DNA of 64,000 bases. Origin: Lentimonas sp. CC4. Lineage in GTDB: Bacteria > Verrucomicrobiota > Verrucomicrobiia > Opitutales > Coraliomargaritaceae. Location: the NCBI RefSeq assembly GCF_902728235.1, contig NZ_CACVBO010000002.1, forward strand, positions 124,001 through 188,000, in the 5' to 3' direction. The notes under the pieces are model-generated. The model had not been told where the DNA came from, made no database searches, and worked only from the letters and a program-made list of their open reading frames with translations. Made by a program: the position numbers and the translations under genes. Positions 44,154 through 52,551 of this stretch are shown piece by piece; position 1 is the stretch's first letter; each line of letters opens with the position of its first letter.

Positions 44154-44702
44154 CTAGTCAGCTTGCTCGCGATAGCCTTTCCAGAAATTTTCCCAGAAAT
44201 AATCTTTTCTTGGATCAAGGGTTCGGTATCCAGGGAGCGAACAACCGCTGTAGGGCCAGTCTTGCCAGTGCTCGACTAAATTTTTGCGAACGGGTTTTCT
44301 CAGAATATATCCCACCAGATCTGCAAAGGCACTTTGTTGACGGTCGCGTTCCCTTAGGACGTTGTCGTAGGCCTGACGCGATAATTCATAGGGCTGTATG
44401 AGTTCATTCCACTGCCGCGTGAGTTGCTGGAGTAGCGCTAGTTGGTTACTTCGATGGTTTAGCCCAACGAATAGGAAGTGTGCATGATCTGGCATGAAGC
44501 AGTAAACAGGGCAGCACTGATGGTAGCGCACGAGTAAGTGTGCGAACTGAGTCTGAAAGGATTGGTAGAAGGAATCTGTTAACCAACCTGTTCGTCGCTT
44601 GTGAGTCGTGAAGGTCCAGTGGACATATGCTTTATCCTTATAAAACGTGGGATCTAAGCGGTGTAGCCGTTGCTTGTGGGCAGATGACTCGTTTGGAGAC
44701 AT
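44154..44702 (-). CDS. REP-associated tyrosine transposase (RAYT)
   Basis: The 182-residue protein is a Y1 (IS200-like) transposase of the RAYT group. It has YVHWTFTTHKRR early, the metal-binding CFMPDHAHFLFVG (His-x-His-type motif) near residue 70, and a helix with YILRKPVRKN containing the tyrosine and the typical NPVR-like motif. It is domesticated-size and surrounded by REP-like palindromes, its expected DNA substrate. The gene plus flanks (about 44150-44763) lies exactly between the left and right halves of one palindromic unit. Confidence 0.85.
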   Translation of the reverse strand: MSPNESSAHKQRLHRLDPTFYKDKAYVHWTFTTHKRRTGWLTDSFYQSFQTQFAHLLVRYHQCCPVYCFMPDHAHFLFVGLNHRSNQLALLQQLTRQWNELIQPYELSRQAYDNVLRERDRQQSAFADLVGYILRKPVRKNLVEHWQDWPYSGCSLPGYRTLDPRKDYFWENFWKGYREQAD

Positions 44703-44762
44703 AATTTGTAGTATCCAACGTTATAATCGTAGGGCAAGCATTCTTCGGGATCGCGATCACGA

Positions 44763-45160
44763 TGTGGTGCCGAAACCGCTTCGCGGATCCGCTACAAGCT
44801 AACACGATCGTATTCGCGACAGCAACCCAGCGTCGCGGAACGGGGAACCCCGTTTCGGCCTACGTAGCCTCAGCACGAGCACGACGTGTGCCGAAACCGC
44901 TTCGCGGATCCGCTACAAGGAAGGACGTCCGTATTTGTGACAGCAACCCAGCGTAGCGGAACGGGGAACCCGTTTCGGCCTGCGGAGCCTCAGCGCGAGC
45001 ACGACGTGAGCCGGAACCGCTTCGCGGGTCCGCTACAAGGAAACACGTCCGTATTTGTGACAGCAACCCAGTGTAGCGGAACGGGGAACCCCGTTTCGGC
45101 CTGCGTAGCCTCAGCACGAGCACGACGTGAGCCGAAACCGCTTCGTGGATCCGCTACAGG
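44763..45160 (+). repeat. REP-like palindromic units right of the RAYT gene
   Basis: A right half-unit (GCCGAAACCGCTTCGCGGAT, ending near 44798) is followed by full units starting at 44831, 44952 and 45072. They have the same arms and 120-121 bp spacing as the left side. Linkers carry ACGTCCGTATTTGTGACAGC. Confidence 0.85.
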
Positions 45161-45190
45161 AAACCAAGTCAGTATTCGCTACGCTAGTCT

Positions 45191-45871
45191 TTATCCGTCG
45201 CGATCGCCATCCTCTTTGAACAGCCCATGTCTATACGCTACCGCCACCGCTTGGGGCGCGTTCTTGACGCCGAGCTTTGCGTAGATGCTCTTTAAATGAT
45301 CGGTCACCGTATATTTGGTAATCGCTAGTTGATCACCTATTTCTTTTTGGGAGTGGCCATCGGCAATCAGTGTGAGCACATCCAATTCCCGTTTGGTGAT
45401 ATCCGCTCCAGAGACTGTAATTTGAGGTGCTTTTGCTTTGAGCTCATTAAGTATGAATGACGCCAAATTAGGATCCAGTATCGCGCCCCCTGAACTCACG
45501 GCTTTGAGGCCCTCGGCGATGACATGCATGGTAGATGATTTTAGCAGATAACCATCAGCACCTTTTTGAATGGCACGTAATACATCGGACTCACGGTTGG
45601 ATTGGCTGAGGACGAGTATTTTACTTTTGGGTGAATACTTCTGACACCATGGAATGAACTCGATACCCGACATCCCTGGTAAATTCAGGTCTAATAAGAT
45701 GATCTCAGGATCTGGTTGGCTTTGATTGCTCTCTAGTTCGCGCAGTGCTTGTTCGGCACTGTTGAACGAGCCTGCGATTTCAAATTCAGGCATATTGCCT
45801 AACAGCAGCTCAAGTGTGTCGCGATAGTCGAAATGATCTTCGACGATGATGATGGAAATCGGTTTCTTCAT
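45191..45871 (-). CDS. NarL/FixJ-family response regulator (system 3)
   Basis: The 226-residue protein has a receiver domain (IVEDH, ILLDLNLPG, VLSQSN with Ser in place of Thr, YLLKSS) and a LuxR-type HTH (TKRELDVLTLIADGHSQKEIG). It starts 24 bp after the stop of its kinase. A dyad TATCCCAC...GGGGTATC found before the kinase/PEP-CTERM divergent pair and before two or three large exoprotein genes is the best candidate operator. The Thr-to-Ser change in the receiver is tolerated in other regulators. Confidence 0.9.
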   Translation of the reverse strand: MKKPISIIIVEDHFDYRDTLELLLGNMPEFEIAGSFNSAEQALRELESNQSQPDPEIILLDLNLPGMSGIEFIPWCQKYSPKSKILVLSQSNRESDVLRAIQKGADGYLLKSSTMHVIAEGLKAVSSGGAILDPNLASFILNELKAKAPQITVSGADITKRELDVLTLIADGHSQKEIGDQLAITKYTVTDHLKSIYAKLGVKNAPQAVAVAYRHGLFKEDGDRDG

Positions 45872-45895
45872 TTGGGAGTTGGAGCGGTGAGGGGG

Positions 45896-47935
45896 TTATC
45901 GAATGTAGCCGAGTTTGTTTGATTTGTAAATAAGGGTGATGCGTGTCCCGCCTTCGGGTAAACCTTCAGATCTTAATTGAGCTTTCATTAAATCCGCGCG
46001 GCGCTTCAAGGAAGAAGGCGTTACCGAGTCGCTGGTTTCGGCAATTCCCGTGCCATTGTCGGTGACGATGAGTGTAATCAGGTTCCCTTCCCCGATCAGC
46101 TCAGCAGTCATCTGTGTGGCAGAGGAGTGGCGTGTAATATTGACCAAGCATTCCTTATAGAACAGCAGCAGATCCATGCACGACTTCGGCTTTAGGTTTG
46201 TTAAGTCGTCTTCTCCTGTGACTGTCAGTTGATAGGCGACCTGCCCGCTGAAACGTCGTGAGGTGCGGCGGAATTCTTCAATGAGTTCCATATTCATGTC
46301 GGTCGATTCCAGCATGTTGGTGCTGTGCTCGATGGCGCGCCCCGTGCTTTCGGTAATATTACGAATTCGAGTGTGTAGCATCTTTAATTGGTCGGGAGAC
46401 TCATGCGCGACTTGTGCGGCATCACTGAGTAAACCAATCGTGTGAATGTTGGCACCTAACTCATCGTGCAGGTCGGCAGCGATGCGTTTCTTTAACGAGC
46501 TGAATTGGCGTAACCGAAGGTTATGACTGATTAAAAATACGATGATCACTGCGGCAATGAGCGCAGTGATCAGCCACCCCATGATCCGCAACTGTGCTTT
46601 TTGATGGCGGTAGCGTTGGGTGAGCTCCGCTTGCACGCGAGGGATTGCATATTCCAACTCCTGACCGCGTGACAGTTCTTCCATCCACTGACGAATCGGT
46701 AATATCGCACCGTAAAGATTATTCCCATCAGTTAGGCTCTGAGGTTTTCGGTATTCAATGTGTTGCAGTAGATCGACCGTAACTTCTGAGCCTAAAGCTA
46801 CATTTTGGTCGCCTGAGAATATCTCGACTTCGGCAAATCCGAGACGATCCACGTCATTCGTTGATGTTGATTGGCTGCCATCATAAATACGGATGTAGCG
46901 ACACTCGGTCTGTGGTAGATTCCACATCAATATCGGGGCACTTGGGCGTGTGCGCATCTCGGGCTCATCGATGAGTAAGATGGCATCCGAGAAATCTGCC
47001 TGGTTGGCTCCTTCGATTTTTAAGTGTTTAGGGATGCCCGGTTCGTTGCCGGATGCTCGGGGCACCGTATCGCTCTGCTCGGTGACGTGCAGATGGATTT
47101 GAGAAACCGGATAGGACTCACCTAAGTCTATGTTAAAGGTCGGGTTGACTTCAAGGTGCGTGATATAGGCTAAGCTATTTAAGCCATGACCTGCATCCAT
47201 CATGTAAGGAGTGGCGCCGTCCGTTAGATTCTGTGCATCCCATGCTTGTTGTTGTATATCTCCTGTCTGACTGGCGTATTTCACAGGACGCTTGAGAGCT
47301 AAATTTCTATTGCCGCTAAATATGAGTAGTTCAGAGAGCTGGAAAATGTAACGGTCATCGAATTCTCGGAGTGAGAGTTCACTCGTCTCGATGCGCACCC
47401 AAGAGGCCATCGTCGTTGGTTCGATGGGAATGATGACGGGAGCGATGCCAATTTCTTTCGCAGTTTCACCATCGTATTCGGCTATCACCGTTCCTTCTGG
47501 ATACGTGCGAGCTGTTCCAGCTATGATCTTAAATTTTTTAGGAAACGCATCTGCATCAAAGTTTATATGTGACGAACGCCATAAAGTAGGCACAAGCACG
47601 ATTTGGTCGATCTCGGATATTTCTCCCAATTCAATCTCGACCCATTCCTTCTGCAGGGGCGTCAGATGCCACATCGAACGATAGCCAATCGTTCCAGAAC
47701 CACTACGTAGACTCAAACTGGCGAGTCGCTGGTGTTCACTCTCCATATCCGCGAGTTGCGTTTCGAGTTGATTGATCGAGAGTGATTGTAACGCGATTGC
47801 CTCTTTGTCTGCGCCTTTTACCTGAATCAATACGAAGAGTAGTAGCGAACATTTAAAACAAATGTGTGCGAATCGCTTGAAAACTGAGAGTAGAGGGAAG
47901 AAGTGCATGATTTGCGTGGCAGAACTAGCAGGCAT
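45896..47935 (-). CDS. sensor histidine kinase with two discoidin-like periplasmic domains (system 3)
   Basis: The 679-residue protein follows the architecture of systems 1 and 2. A hydrophobic N-terminal signal (CSLLLFVLIQVKG, after a 30-residue basic leader) precedes two discoidin-like domains (SGSGTIGYRS; LGFAEVEIFSGDQNVALGSEV). A membrane segment lies at about 447-468 (LRIMGWLITALIAAVIIVFLI). The H box ADLHDELGANIHTIG and HATPase motifs (NITRHSSAT, TDNGTG) follow. It is divergent from a PEP-CTERM-like gene with a shared 105-bp promoter region. A later ATG at 47908 is also possible. Confidence 0.85.
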   Translation of the reverse strand: MPASSATQIMHFFPLLSVFKRFAHICFKCSLLLFVLIQVKGADKEAIALQSLSINQLETQLADMESEHQRLASLSLRSGSGTIGYRSMWHLTPLQKEWVEIELGEISEIDQIVLVPTLWRSSHINFDADAFPKKFKIIAGTARTYPEGTVIAEYDGETAKEIGIAPVIIPIEPTTMASWVRIETSELSLREFDDRYIFQLSELLIFSGNRNLALKRPVKYASQTGDIQQQAWDAQNLTDGATPYMMDAGHGLNSLAYITHLEVNPTFNIDLGESYPVSQIHLHVTEQSDTVPRASGNEPGIPKHLKIEGANQADFSDAILLIDEPEMRTRPSAPILMWNLPQTECRYIRIYDGSQSTSTNDVDRLGFAEVEIFSGDQNVALGSEVTVDLLQHIEYRKPQSLTDGNNLYGAILPIRQWMEELSRGQELEYAIPRVQAELTQRYRHQKAQLRIMGWLITALIAAVIIVFLISHNLRLRQFSSLKKRIAADLHDELGANIHTIGLLSDAAQVAHESPDQLKMLHTRIRNITESTGRAIEHSTNMLESTDMNMELIEEFRRTSRRFSGQVAYQLTVTGEDDLTNLKPKSCMDLLLFYKECLVNITRHSSATQMTAELIGEGNLITLIVTDNGTGIAETSDSVTPSSLKRRADLMKAQLRSEGLPEGGTRITLIYKSNKLGYIR

Positions 47936-47980
47936 CCTTAGTATTCAGGCTTTTCGACGAAGCGACAGCGTTTTTTTGAA

Positions 47981-48004
47981 TTTATCCCACGATATTGGGG
48001 TATC
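47981..48004. promoter_or_regulatory. TATCCCAC/GGGGTATC dyad between kinase 3 and a PEP-CTERM-like gene
   Basis: TTATCCCAC followed by about six bases and GGGGTATCG. The half-sites share the pattern ATMCCMC. It lies 36 bp from the plus-strand ATG and 46 bp from the kinase ATG. Related dyads occur at 52428, 55887 and 56055. Confidence 0.5.
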
Positions 48005-48039
48005 GTATGTTACTATTAACGGATACTATTGATTTTTCT

Positions 48040-48906
48040 ATGAAGAATCAAAGATCTAAGTATATCATTTCCATTCTGGCCATTACGCTCGCTTCGCTGG
48101 TTCAGGCATCCTCTTGGACTGGTGGTGGCACCGCGGACGACTGGAATGATACCGCGAATTGGCTGAATGGAGAGGTTGCGGGCTTGGCTGTAGACGATAA
48201 TGCACTGTTTGTAGGTGCAGAAGATTCGAATACACCGACGGCCGATTTTACATTTGCTGACAGCGGAGCGGATGTGAATTTACGAGCAGAGGTGACTCTG
48301 ACCATCAATAATGTCACGATCAGTGGTTTCGATGTCTGGCGCTTAGGAGGGAATAATGGTCACGGTGGTGGGCATCTAGTTCTCAATGGAGGCACATTGA
48401 ATGGTGGCGAACTTTTGGTGGCGAGCGCTGCTGGGGCGACGTCTGACTCTAGCTTGACGGTCACTGGTGGACGGCTAGTCACTGACAGCTTCGATGTGAA
48501 CGCACTCGGACTATTTACGCTCACGGGTGATGCCGCGACTTTTTCAGTGGGAAATACCTCCTTTGAAAACGGAAGTCGCGTCAATTTCATTTTTGATTCC
48601 ACAGGCATTAGCTCGATTGCGACAAGCGGCGTATTCACTATCGGTGCGTCGAGTGCAGAGTTGAATATCGACCTGACGCATTTTGCAGGATCGGGTGTGT
48701 TCGATCTTGTGACATTTGGTTCTGTGACTGGATCGTATCGGACAGACAATATTACCTACACTGGCTTAGCTGGTCGGAGCGCTTCCATTGAGTATGATGA
48801 CGATCGCATGTCTGTCAGAGTCTCAATCCCTGAGCAGCGCGCTTACGCATTGATCGCTGGTTGCTTCGGGTTGAGCGCTGTGATGCTTCGCCGTCGTCGG
48901 TCGTAG
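48040..48906 (+). CDS. PEP-CTERM-like protein with solenoid domain
   Basis: The 288-residue protein has a signal peptide ending LVQAS. A beta-solenoid follows, of the kind found in Verrucomicrobia exoproteins (SSWTGGGTADDWNDTANWLN, then repeats such as HLVLNGGTLNGGELLV and SSLTVTGGRLVTDSF). The tail is IPEQRAYALIAGCFGLSAVM and RRRRS, in which the PEP motif reads PEQ, so exosortase recognition may be weaker or different. The solenoid start motif is shared with the 52552 and 56106 products (DWND/NWNT/WQTASNW). It is divergent from kinase 3. Confidence 0.75.
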   Translation: MKNQRSKYIISILAITLASLVQASSWTGGGTADDWNDTANWLNGEVAGLAVDDNALFVGAEDSNTPTADFTFADSGADVNLRAEVTLTINNVTISGFDVWRLGGNNGHGGGHLVLNGGTLNGGELLVASAAGATSDSSLTVTGGRLVTDSFDVNALGLFTLTGDAATFSVGNTSFENGSRVNFIFDSTGISSIATSGVFTIGASSAELNIDLTHFAGSGVFDLVTFGSVTGSYRTDNITYTGLAGRSASIEYDDDRMSVRVSIPEQRAYALIAGCFGLSAVMLRRRRS

Positions 48907-48933
48907 TAGTTCGATCGTAGGTCGATACATTTT

Positions 48934-48967
48934 CAAAAAGCCCTCGGAAATTATCCGAGGGCCTTTT
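48934..48967. terminator. bidirectional intrinsic terminator
   Basis: AAAAAGCCCTCGGA-AATTA-TCCGAGGGC-CTTTTT is a strong stem with A and T runs on both sides, 28 bp after the stop. Confidence 0.85.
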
Positions 48968-49147
48968 TGTGGATACAGAGCTAGACGGGTGGAATCAGGT
49001 TGAACCACAGCAGGCACAAAACACACACCACCGTCTTCGCTTTGCAAGCTACGCCGTGTCGAAGAGGGCGAGGCATTGTGAATTCTCGTCTGCAGTCGCC
49101 CATTTGGCGAACGGTAAAGATAGCATAAAGCACGGATGTTCAGCATT

Positions 49148-49283
49148 CTAATGCCAATGTGTGACTTAACCTGGTAAAGGTCTCTACGTCCTCAGCGACG
49201 GAGGTCTGACGGAGATGGCGACGCAACTCTAGCGCAGCGGGCGGCTAACAAACACGTCTGATACGTGTTCATTCGCCACCCCC
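49148..49283 (+). repeat. long dispersed repeat, degenerate copy 3
   Basis: CTAATGCCAATGTGTGACTT, CTGGTAAAGGT, CTCTAGCGCAGCGGGCGGCT and ACAAACACGTCTG follow the order of the copies at 6878 and 16862, with many changes. Just before it, CGCCCATTTGGCGAACGG (about 49087-49104) recalls the short hairpin repeat. The 48968-49377 gap has no gene. Confidence 0.55.
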
Positions 49284-49377
49284 ATCAAAAGTTTCGAGGC
49301 TGTGTCGCCTCGGTGCTGGGGCGGCATCTCTGGGCAGGTTTCGTTGAAAAAGGGTATTAGGTCGCTCTATGGCGCGC

Positions 49378-52377
49378 CTAAGGAAGTGTGACTTTTAAGC
49401 GGCCGAACAGCTTGTCGCCGACTGCGAGGTTTTTACTGATGGTCACTGTCACAGGCTGAATCCCATCCACTGCAGTGCCCAGTGTCACTTCGCTATCGAT
49501 CGGGGCAGTGAGCCGAACGTCATCCCATCCCTGCAGGTCAGAGCCATATTGGAAAACCTGGGTGGTGCTTGCTGCCGACGCTTCGAGTCGATTGAAGGTG
49601 AATACAAAGTCCCCGCCCGTGGCATCTATCTCTGGGTGATTCTCTTCGGTGGAGAGTCCTGGATCTCGGACGAGCACATACTCCATTAAATTACTCATGC
49701 CATCCAGATCTGGGTCAGCTGAAATGTGTGTGTCCGCTCCTGACAGGCCTTTATCTACTGCCCAAGCACCATACGCGTTCTCTGTTAATACGAGTTGAAG
49801 CCAATCCGCTCCATCTGCCTGATCTTGTTCAAACACTGCCTGTAGCCCGTGTTCGTCGAAGCCAGTTGCTGTGAAGTTTTCGAGAGTGCCGAGCTTTATG
49901 AAATTCGGCGAGTCTAGCAAAGGAAACGATGCGGCTCCTCCAGTATAGTTCGTGCCATCCACCACAATGGTGGCGGTGACTAAATGCATATAATTCGCTA
50001 CTTGAATTGGACTGATCCCTGTTTCATTGAAAATGAAGCTAAAGGTGCCATATTTGCCCGTTCCATTTTGCTGATTCAAGATGTCCATCTGAATGGAGGC
50101 CTCATCACCAATCACACGAAGTTCAGTCGGGCTACCTTTGCCGATCTGCACGTGTGTCGTTCCGAAGTCGATTGCTCCACCGCTAATTTCAATCAGAGGG
50201 ATACTGGTTTGCACCGCTCCACTAATCGTGACCGATCCGGATTTTAGGATGAAGGCTCCAGAGCCTGAGAGTGAGAAGCCTGCACTTGTCCATGAACCGC
50301 CATCCACTGTGGCGGTGCCATCAATGGAGAATGTCGAGGCCGACACGTCAAAGGTTCCGCCGTTTAGGTCGAACGAACCGTTTGTATTGACCGCAAAGCT
50401 ATCTGAAAGAAAGAGGCTGCCATCGTTGAGTGTATAACTGCAAACATCGCCTGCTTCGCTGGAATTAATACTTAGATCCGAGGCCCATACCGCTCCATTC
50501 GATTGTAAGATCCTGCCAGCTCCGGTGTTGCTACCTAGATTGAGTGTGCCGCCGATACTCAGGCCGAAGTTCTGATTGACCAATAATTCAGCAGAGGAGG
50601 GTGTGCCCTCATCGCTCACCGTCAGCGAGTCCGCTTGAGCCATTTGATCAAGACTGACGGTCGCTCCATTGCGAATGATGACCTCATCCACTCCGAACAC
50701 GGGTTCACTGGACCAGTTTGATGTCGTATCGTAGATCACAGTTTTTGGTATGCGCACTGTGGCACTGAGGGGAAGGCTGGCTGAGCTTAGGCTGCCGTCC
50801 ACTTCTTCCCATGTGATGTTCACGGTGCCCGTTGACGTTTCACCCAGACTTAGGCCTGCGACAGTGTTATCAAACTGAACATTCAGTATCGTAGTGATCG
50901 GCGGGATGCCGTCCAAGACCATTGCAGTGTTAGGGGAGACACTAAACGATCCGGCATGGGATTCGCCGCTGATTGCAATGCTTGTGATTTCGAGATTCGT
51001 CGGAGCCGTGTAGGATAACCTCATGTTGGCATTGGATGTTGCGCTGCTTTCAGCTATATCCACTAGTAACTGATCCGACGGCGCGAAATTGACGTTGATC
51101 ACTTCCTGATAATCGGAAGTAAGTATATTAAAATTATCTCTGTATCCAGAAGGTGCCGAGGCTTTTACATTCACAAACCACGCGGTGGCATTTGCGGGTA
51201 AAGTGGCATGAATGGTCCACGTGCCAGCGGGGCTTTCAACAAGTGAGTCGGCCGCGATCTCTGGCCATTCCAGCTCACCGGTATAGCCCGTTCCCGTGGT
51301 ATAAATCAGGGTGGCTCCGTAGAGATCCTTAGTGGAGGTAAAGACGACTTCGACCGCGCTGCCAGTTAGGCTTAGACTCTGTTGTGCCGCCCAAGCGGTG
51401 CCGGTATTAACGACACTATCTGCGAAATCATAGCTTTCGGGACGACGGTAGGCTGAGCCATGAGAGTGTCCCATGCCGGGGACGATCGCTACCATGCGCG
51501 CACTGGAAGTGCCTGCGTAGTAGGTCGACGCCAAACTATCGAGTGAGAAATTGTCCTCACCTGGCCACGAATACCATAGCACTGGCATGGTGGCGCGATC
51601 CATGCGTAGGATTGGATCGAGCACCGTTCGATAAAAAGCATTATCATTGAGGGCTATACCATACTGGTTGGCTAGATCAAAGAGTCGGCCACAGCCGTAG
51701 GTTGGGATCGCGAATGCAAAACGATTATCGACTCCGATGGCAGTGCTGGTGAGCACACCGCCCCAGGAGACTCCCATAACGCCGATTTTGTTGGCATCGA
51801 CTTCTGGGAGGGAGCGTAACAGCGAGTTGGCCAGCACCACGGTCGACGTGGCATGATATTCCCATTGCTCATCCAGTGGCTTGAGATTTTCCGGTTCAGA
51901 GTCTTTGTAAATGCCTGTGCGTTTGGGGCCAGGGAAAGGACTATCGATCTCCTTGCCGAGCGCATCGAACGCATCGCCTTCATTATCCATTGCAATCGCT
52001 GCGTAGCCACGATCTGTCCATTCATCCACCCATGCGGGGTAGGCCGTGCCACCACCGCCATGCACTAAGACAACGCCAGGCACCTGACTCGCGGCACTCG
52101 CACCAGAGGGGAGGCCGATGTAAGCAAACACTCGCGTCGGGTTGCCTAGATAATCAATGCCGTCGTAGTAGATGCCTTGCGCTTCGGTCTTTGCAGCTGT
52201 TGCGACCGCACTCCATGTCGTCGCATTTCCATCGATATCGTAGATGGCGGGAGCACTGGTTAAGTCGCCCAGCGCCAGCATGGCAGCTAAGTCGGCTTCA
52301 GCGGCGTGAAGCGCCGGAGGCAAGCAGGTGCTGATTAAAGGTGCGATGCACCAAGCGAGTGTGTGTATGAGTTTCAT
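49378..52377 (-). CDS. secreted esterase / beta-solenoid fusion protein
   Basis: The 999-residue protein has a signal peptide (about 1-25) and an acetyl-xylan-esterase/dienelactone-hydrolase-like alpha/beta hydrolase (about 50-335). That domain has VLVHGGGGTAYPAWVDEW, the nucleophile elbow GVSWGG near residue 203 and GMGHSHG with the catalytic His. A beta-sandwich stretch and a beta-solenoid follow (about 560-850, repeats such as SLTVSDEG and GGTLNLGSN). The C-terminal module (about 860-999) contains ISADPDLDGMSNLMEYVL and FQYGSDLQGWDDVRL. It probably deacetylates a surface-bound polysaccharide. A TATCCCAC...GGGGTATT dyad lies 51 bp before its ATG. Confidence 0.75.
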   Translation of the reverse strand: MKLIHTLAWCIAPLISTCLPPALHAAEADLAAMLALGDLTSAPAIYDIDGNATTWSAVATAAKTEAQGIYYDGIDYLGNPTRVFAYIGLPSGASAASQVPGVVLVHGGGGTAYPAWVDEWTDRGYAAIAMDNEGDAFDALGKEIDSPFPGPKRTGIYKDSEPENLKPLDEQWEYHATSTVVLANSLLRSLPEVDANKIGVMGVSWGGVLTSTAIGVDNRFAFAIPTYGCGRLFDLANQYGIALNDNAFYRTVLDPILRMDRATMPVLWYSWPGEDNFSLDSLASTYYAGTSSARMVAIVPGMGHSHGSAYRRPESYDFADSVVNTGTAWAAQQSLSLTGSAVEVVFTSTKDLYGATLIYTTGTGYTGELEWPEIAADSLVESPAGTWTIHATLPANATAWFVNVKASAPSGYRDNFNILTSDYQEVINVNFAPSDQLLVDIAESSATSNANMRLSYTAPTNLEITSIAISGESHAGSFSVSPNTAMVLDGIPPITTILNVQFDNTVAGLSLGETSTGTVNITWEEVDGSLSSASLPLSATVRIPKTVIYDTTSNWSSEPVFGVDEVIIRNGATVSLDQMAQADSLTVSDEGTPSSAELLVNQNFGLSIGGTLNLGSNTGAGRILQSNGAVWASDLSINSSEAGDVCSYTLNDGSLFLSDSFAVNTNGSFDLNGGTFDVSASTFSIDGTATVDGGSWTSAGFSLSGSGAFILKSGSVTISGAVQTSIPLIEISGGAIDFGTTHVQIGKGSPTELRVIGDEASIQMDILNQQNGTGKYGTFSFIFNETGISPIQVANYMHLVTATIVVDGTNYTGGAASFPLLDSPNFIKLGTLENFTATGFDEHGLQAVFEQDQADGADWLQLVLTENAYGAWAVDKGLSGADTHISADPDLDGMSNLMEYVLVRDPGLSTEENHPEIDATGGDFVFTFNRLEASAASTTQVFQYGSDLQGWDDVRLTAPIDSEVTLGTAVDGIQPVTVTISKNLAVGDKLFGRLKVTLP

Positions 52378-52427
52378 TCGGAGTGTGGGAGAATGAACGT
52401 AGCATAATACTAAATGCTGCTGGCGAC

Positions 52428-52450
52428 TATCCCACTAATGCGGGGGTATT
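52428..52450. promoter_or_regulatory. TATCCCAC/GGGGTATT dyad before the esterase/solenoid gene
   Basis: TATCCCAC, seven bases, GGGGTATT. It lies 51 bp upstream of the ATG at 52377 (minus strand). Its reverse complement shares ATTAGTGGGATA with the site at 56055. Confidence 0.5.
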
Positions 52451-52486
52451 GGTCGTTTTACATCTTTTATCCAAGTTCACTCATCC

Positions 52487-52526
52487 ACAAAAAAGGCACC
52501 GACACTCATTCGAGTATCGGTGCCTT
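52487..52526 (-). terminator. intrinsic terminator of the minus-strand gene
   Basis: Read on the minus strand, GGCACCGATACT-CGAATG-AGTGTCGGTGCC is followed by TTTTTTG, 26 bp after the stop of the 52552 gene. Confidence 0.85.
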
Positions 52527-52551
52527 GGGTTAAAACCTAATTCGCTTTTGT

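Noticed and set aside
43867-45160. CRISPR-like regular array
   Set aside because: Repeats of 85 bp are palindromic with conserved linkers, and the neighbouring gene is a RAYT transposase, not a Cas protein.
44762-45284. Plus- and minus-strand frames across the REP units
   Set aside because: The same short peptide recurs in each unit; these are translations of the repeat and overlap the regulator gene.
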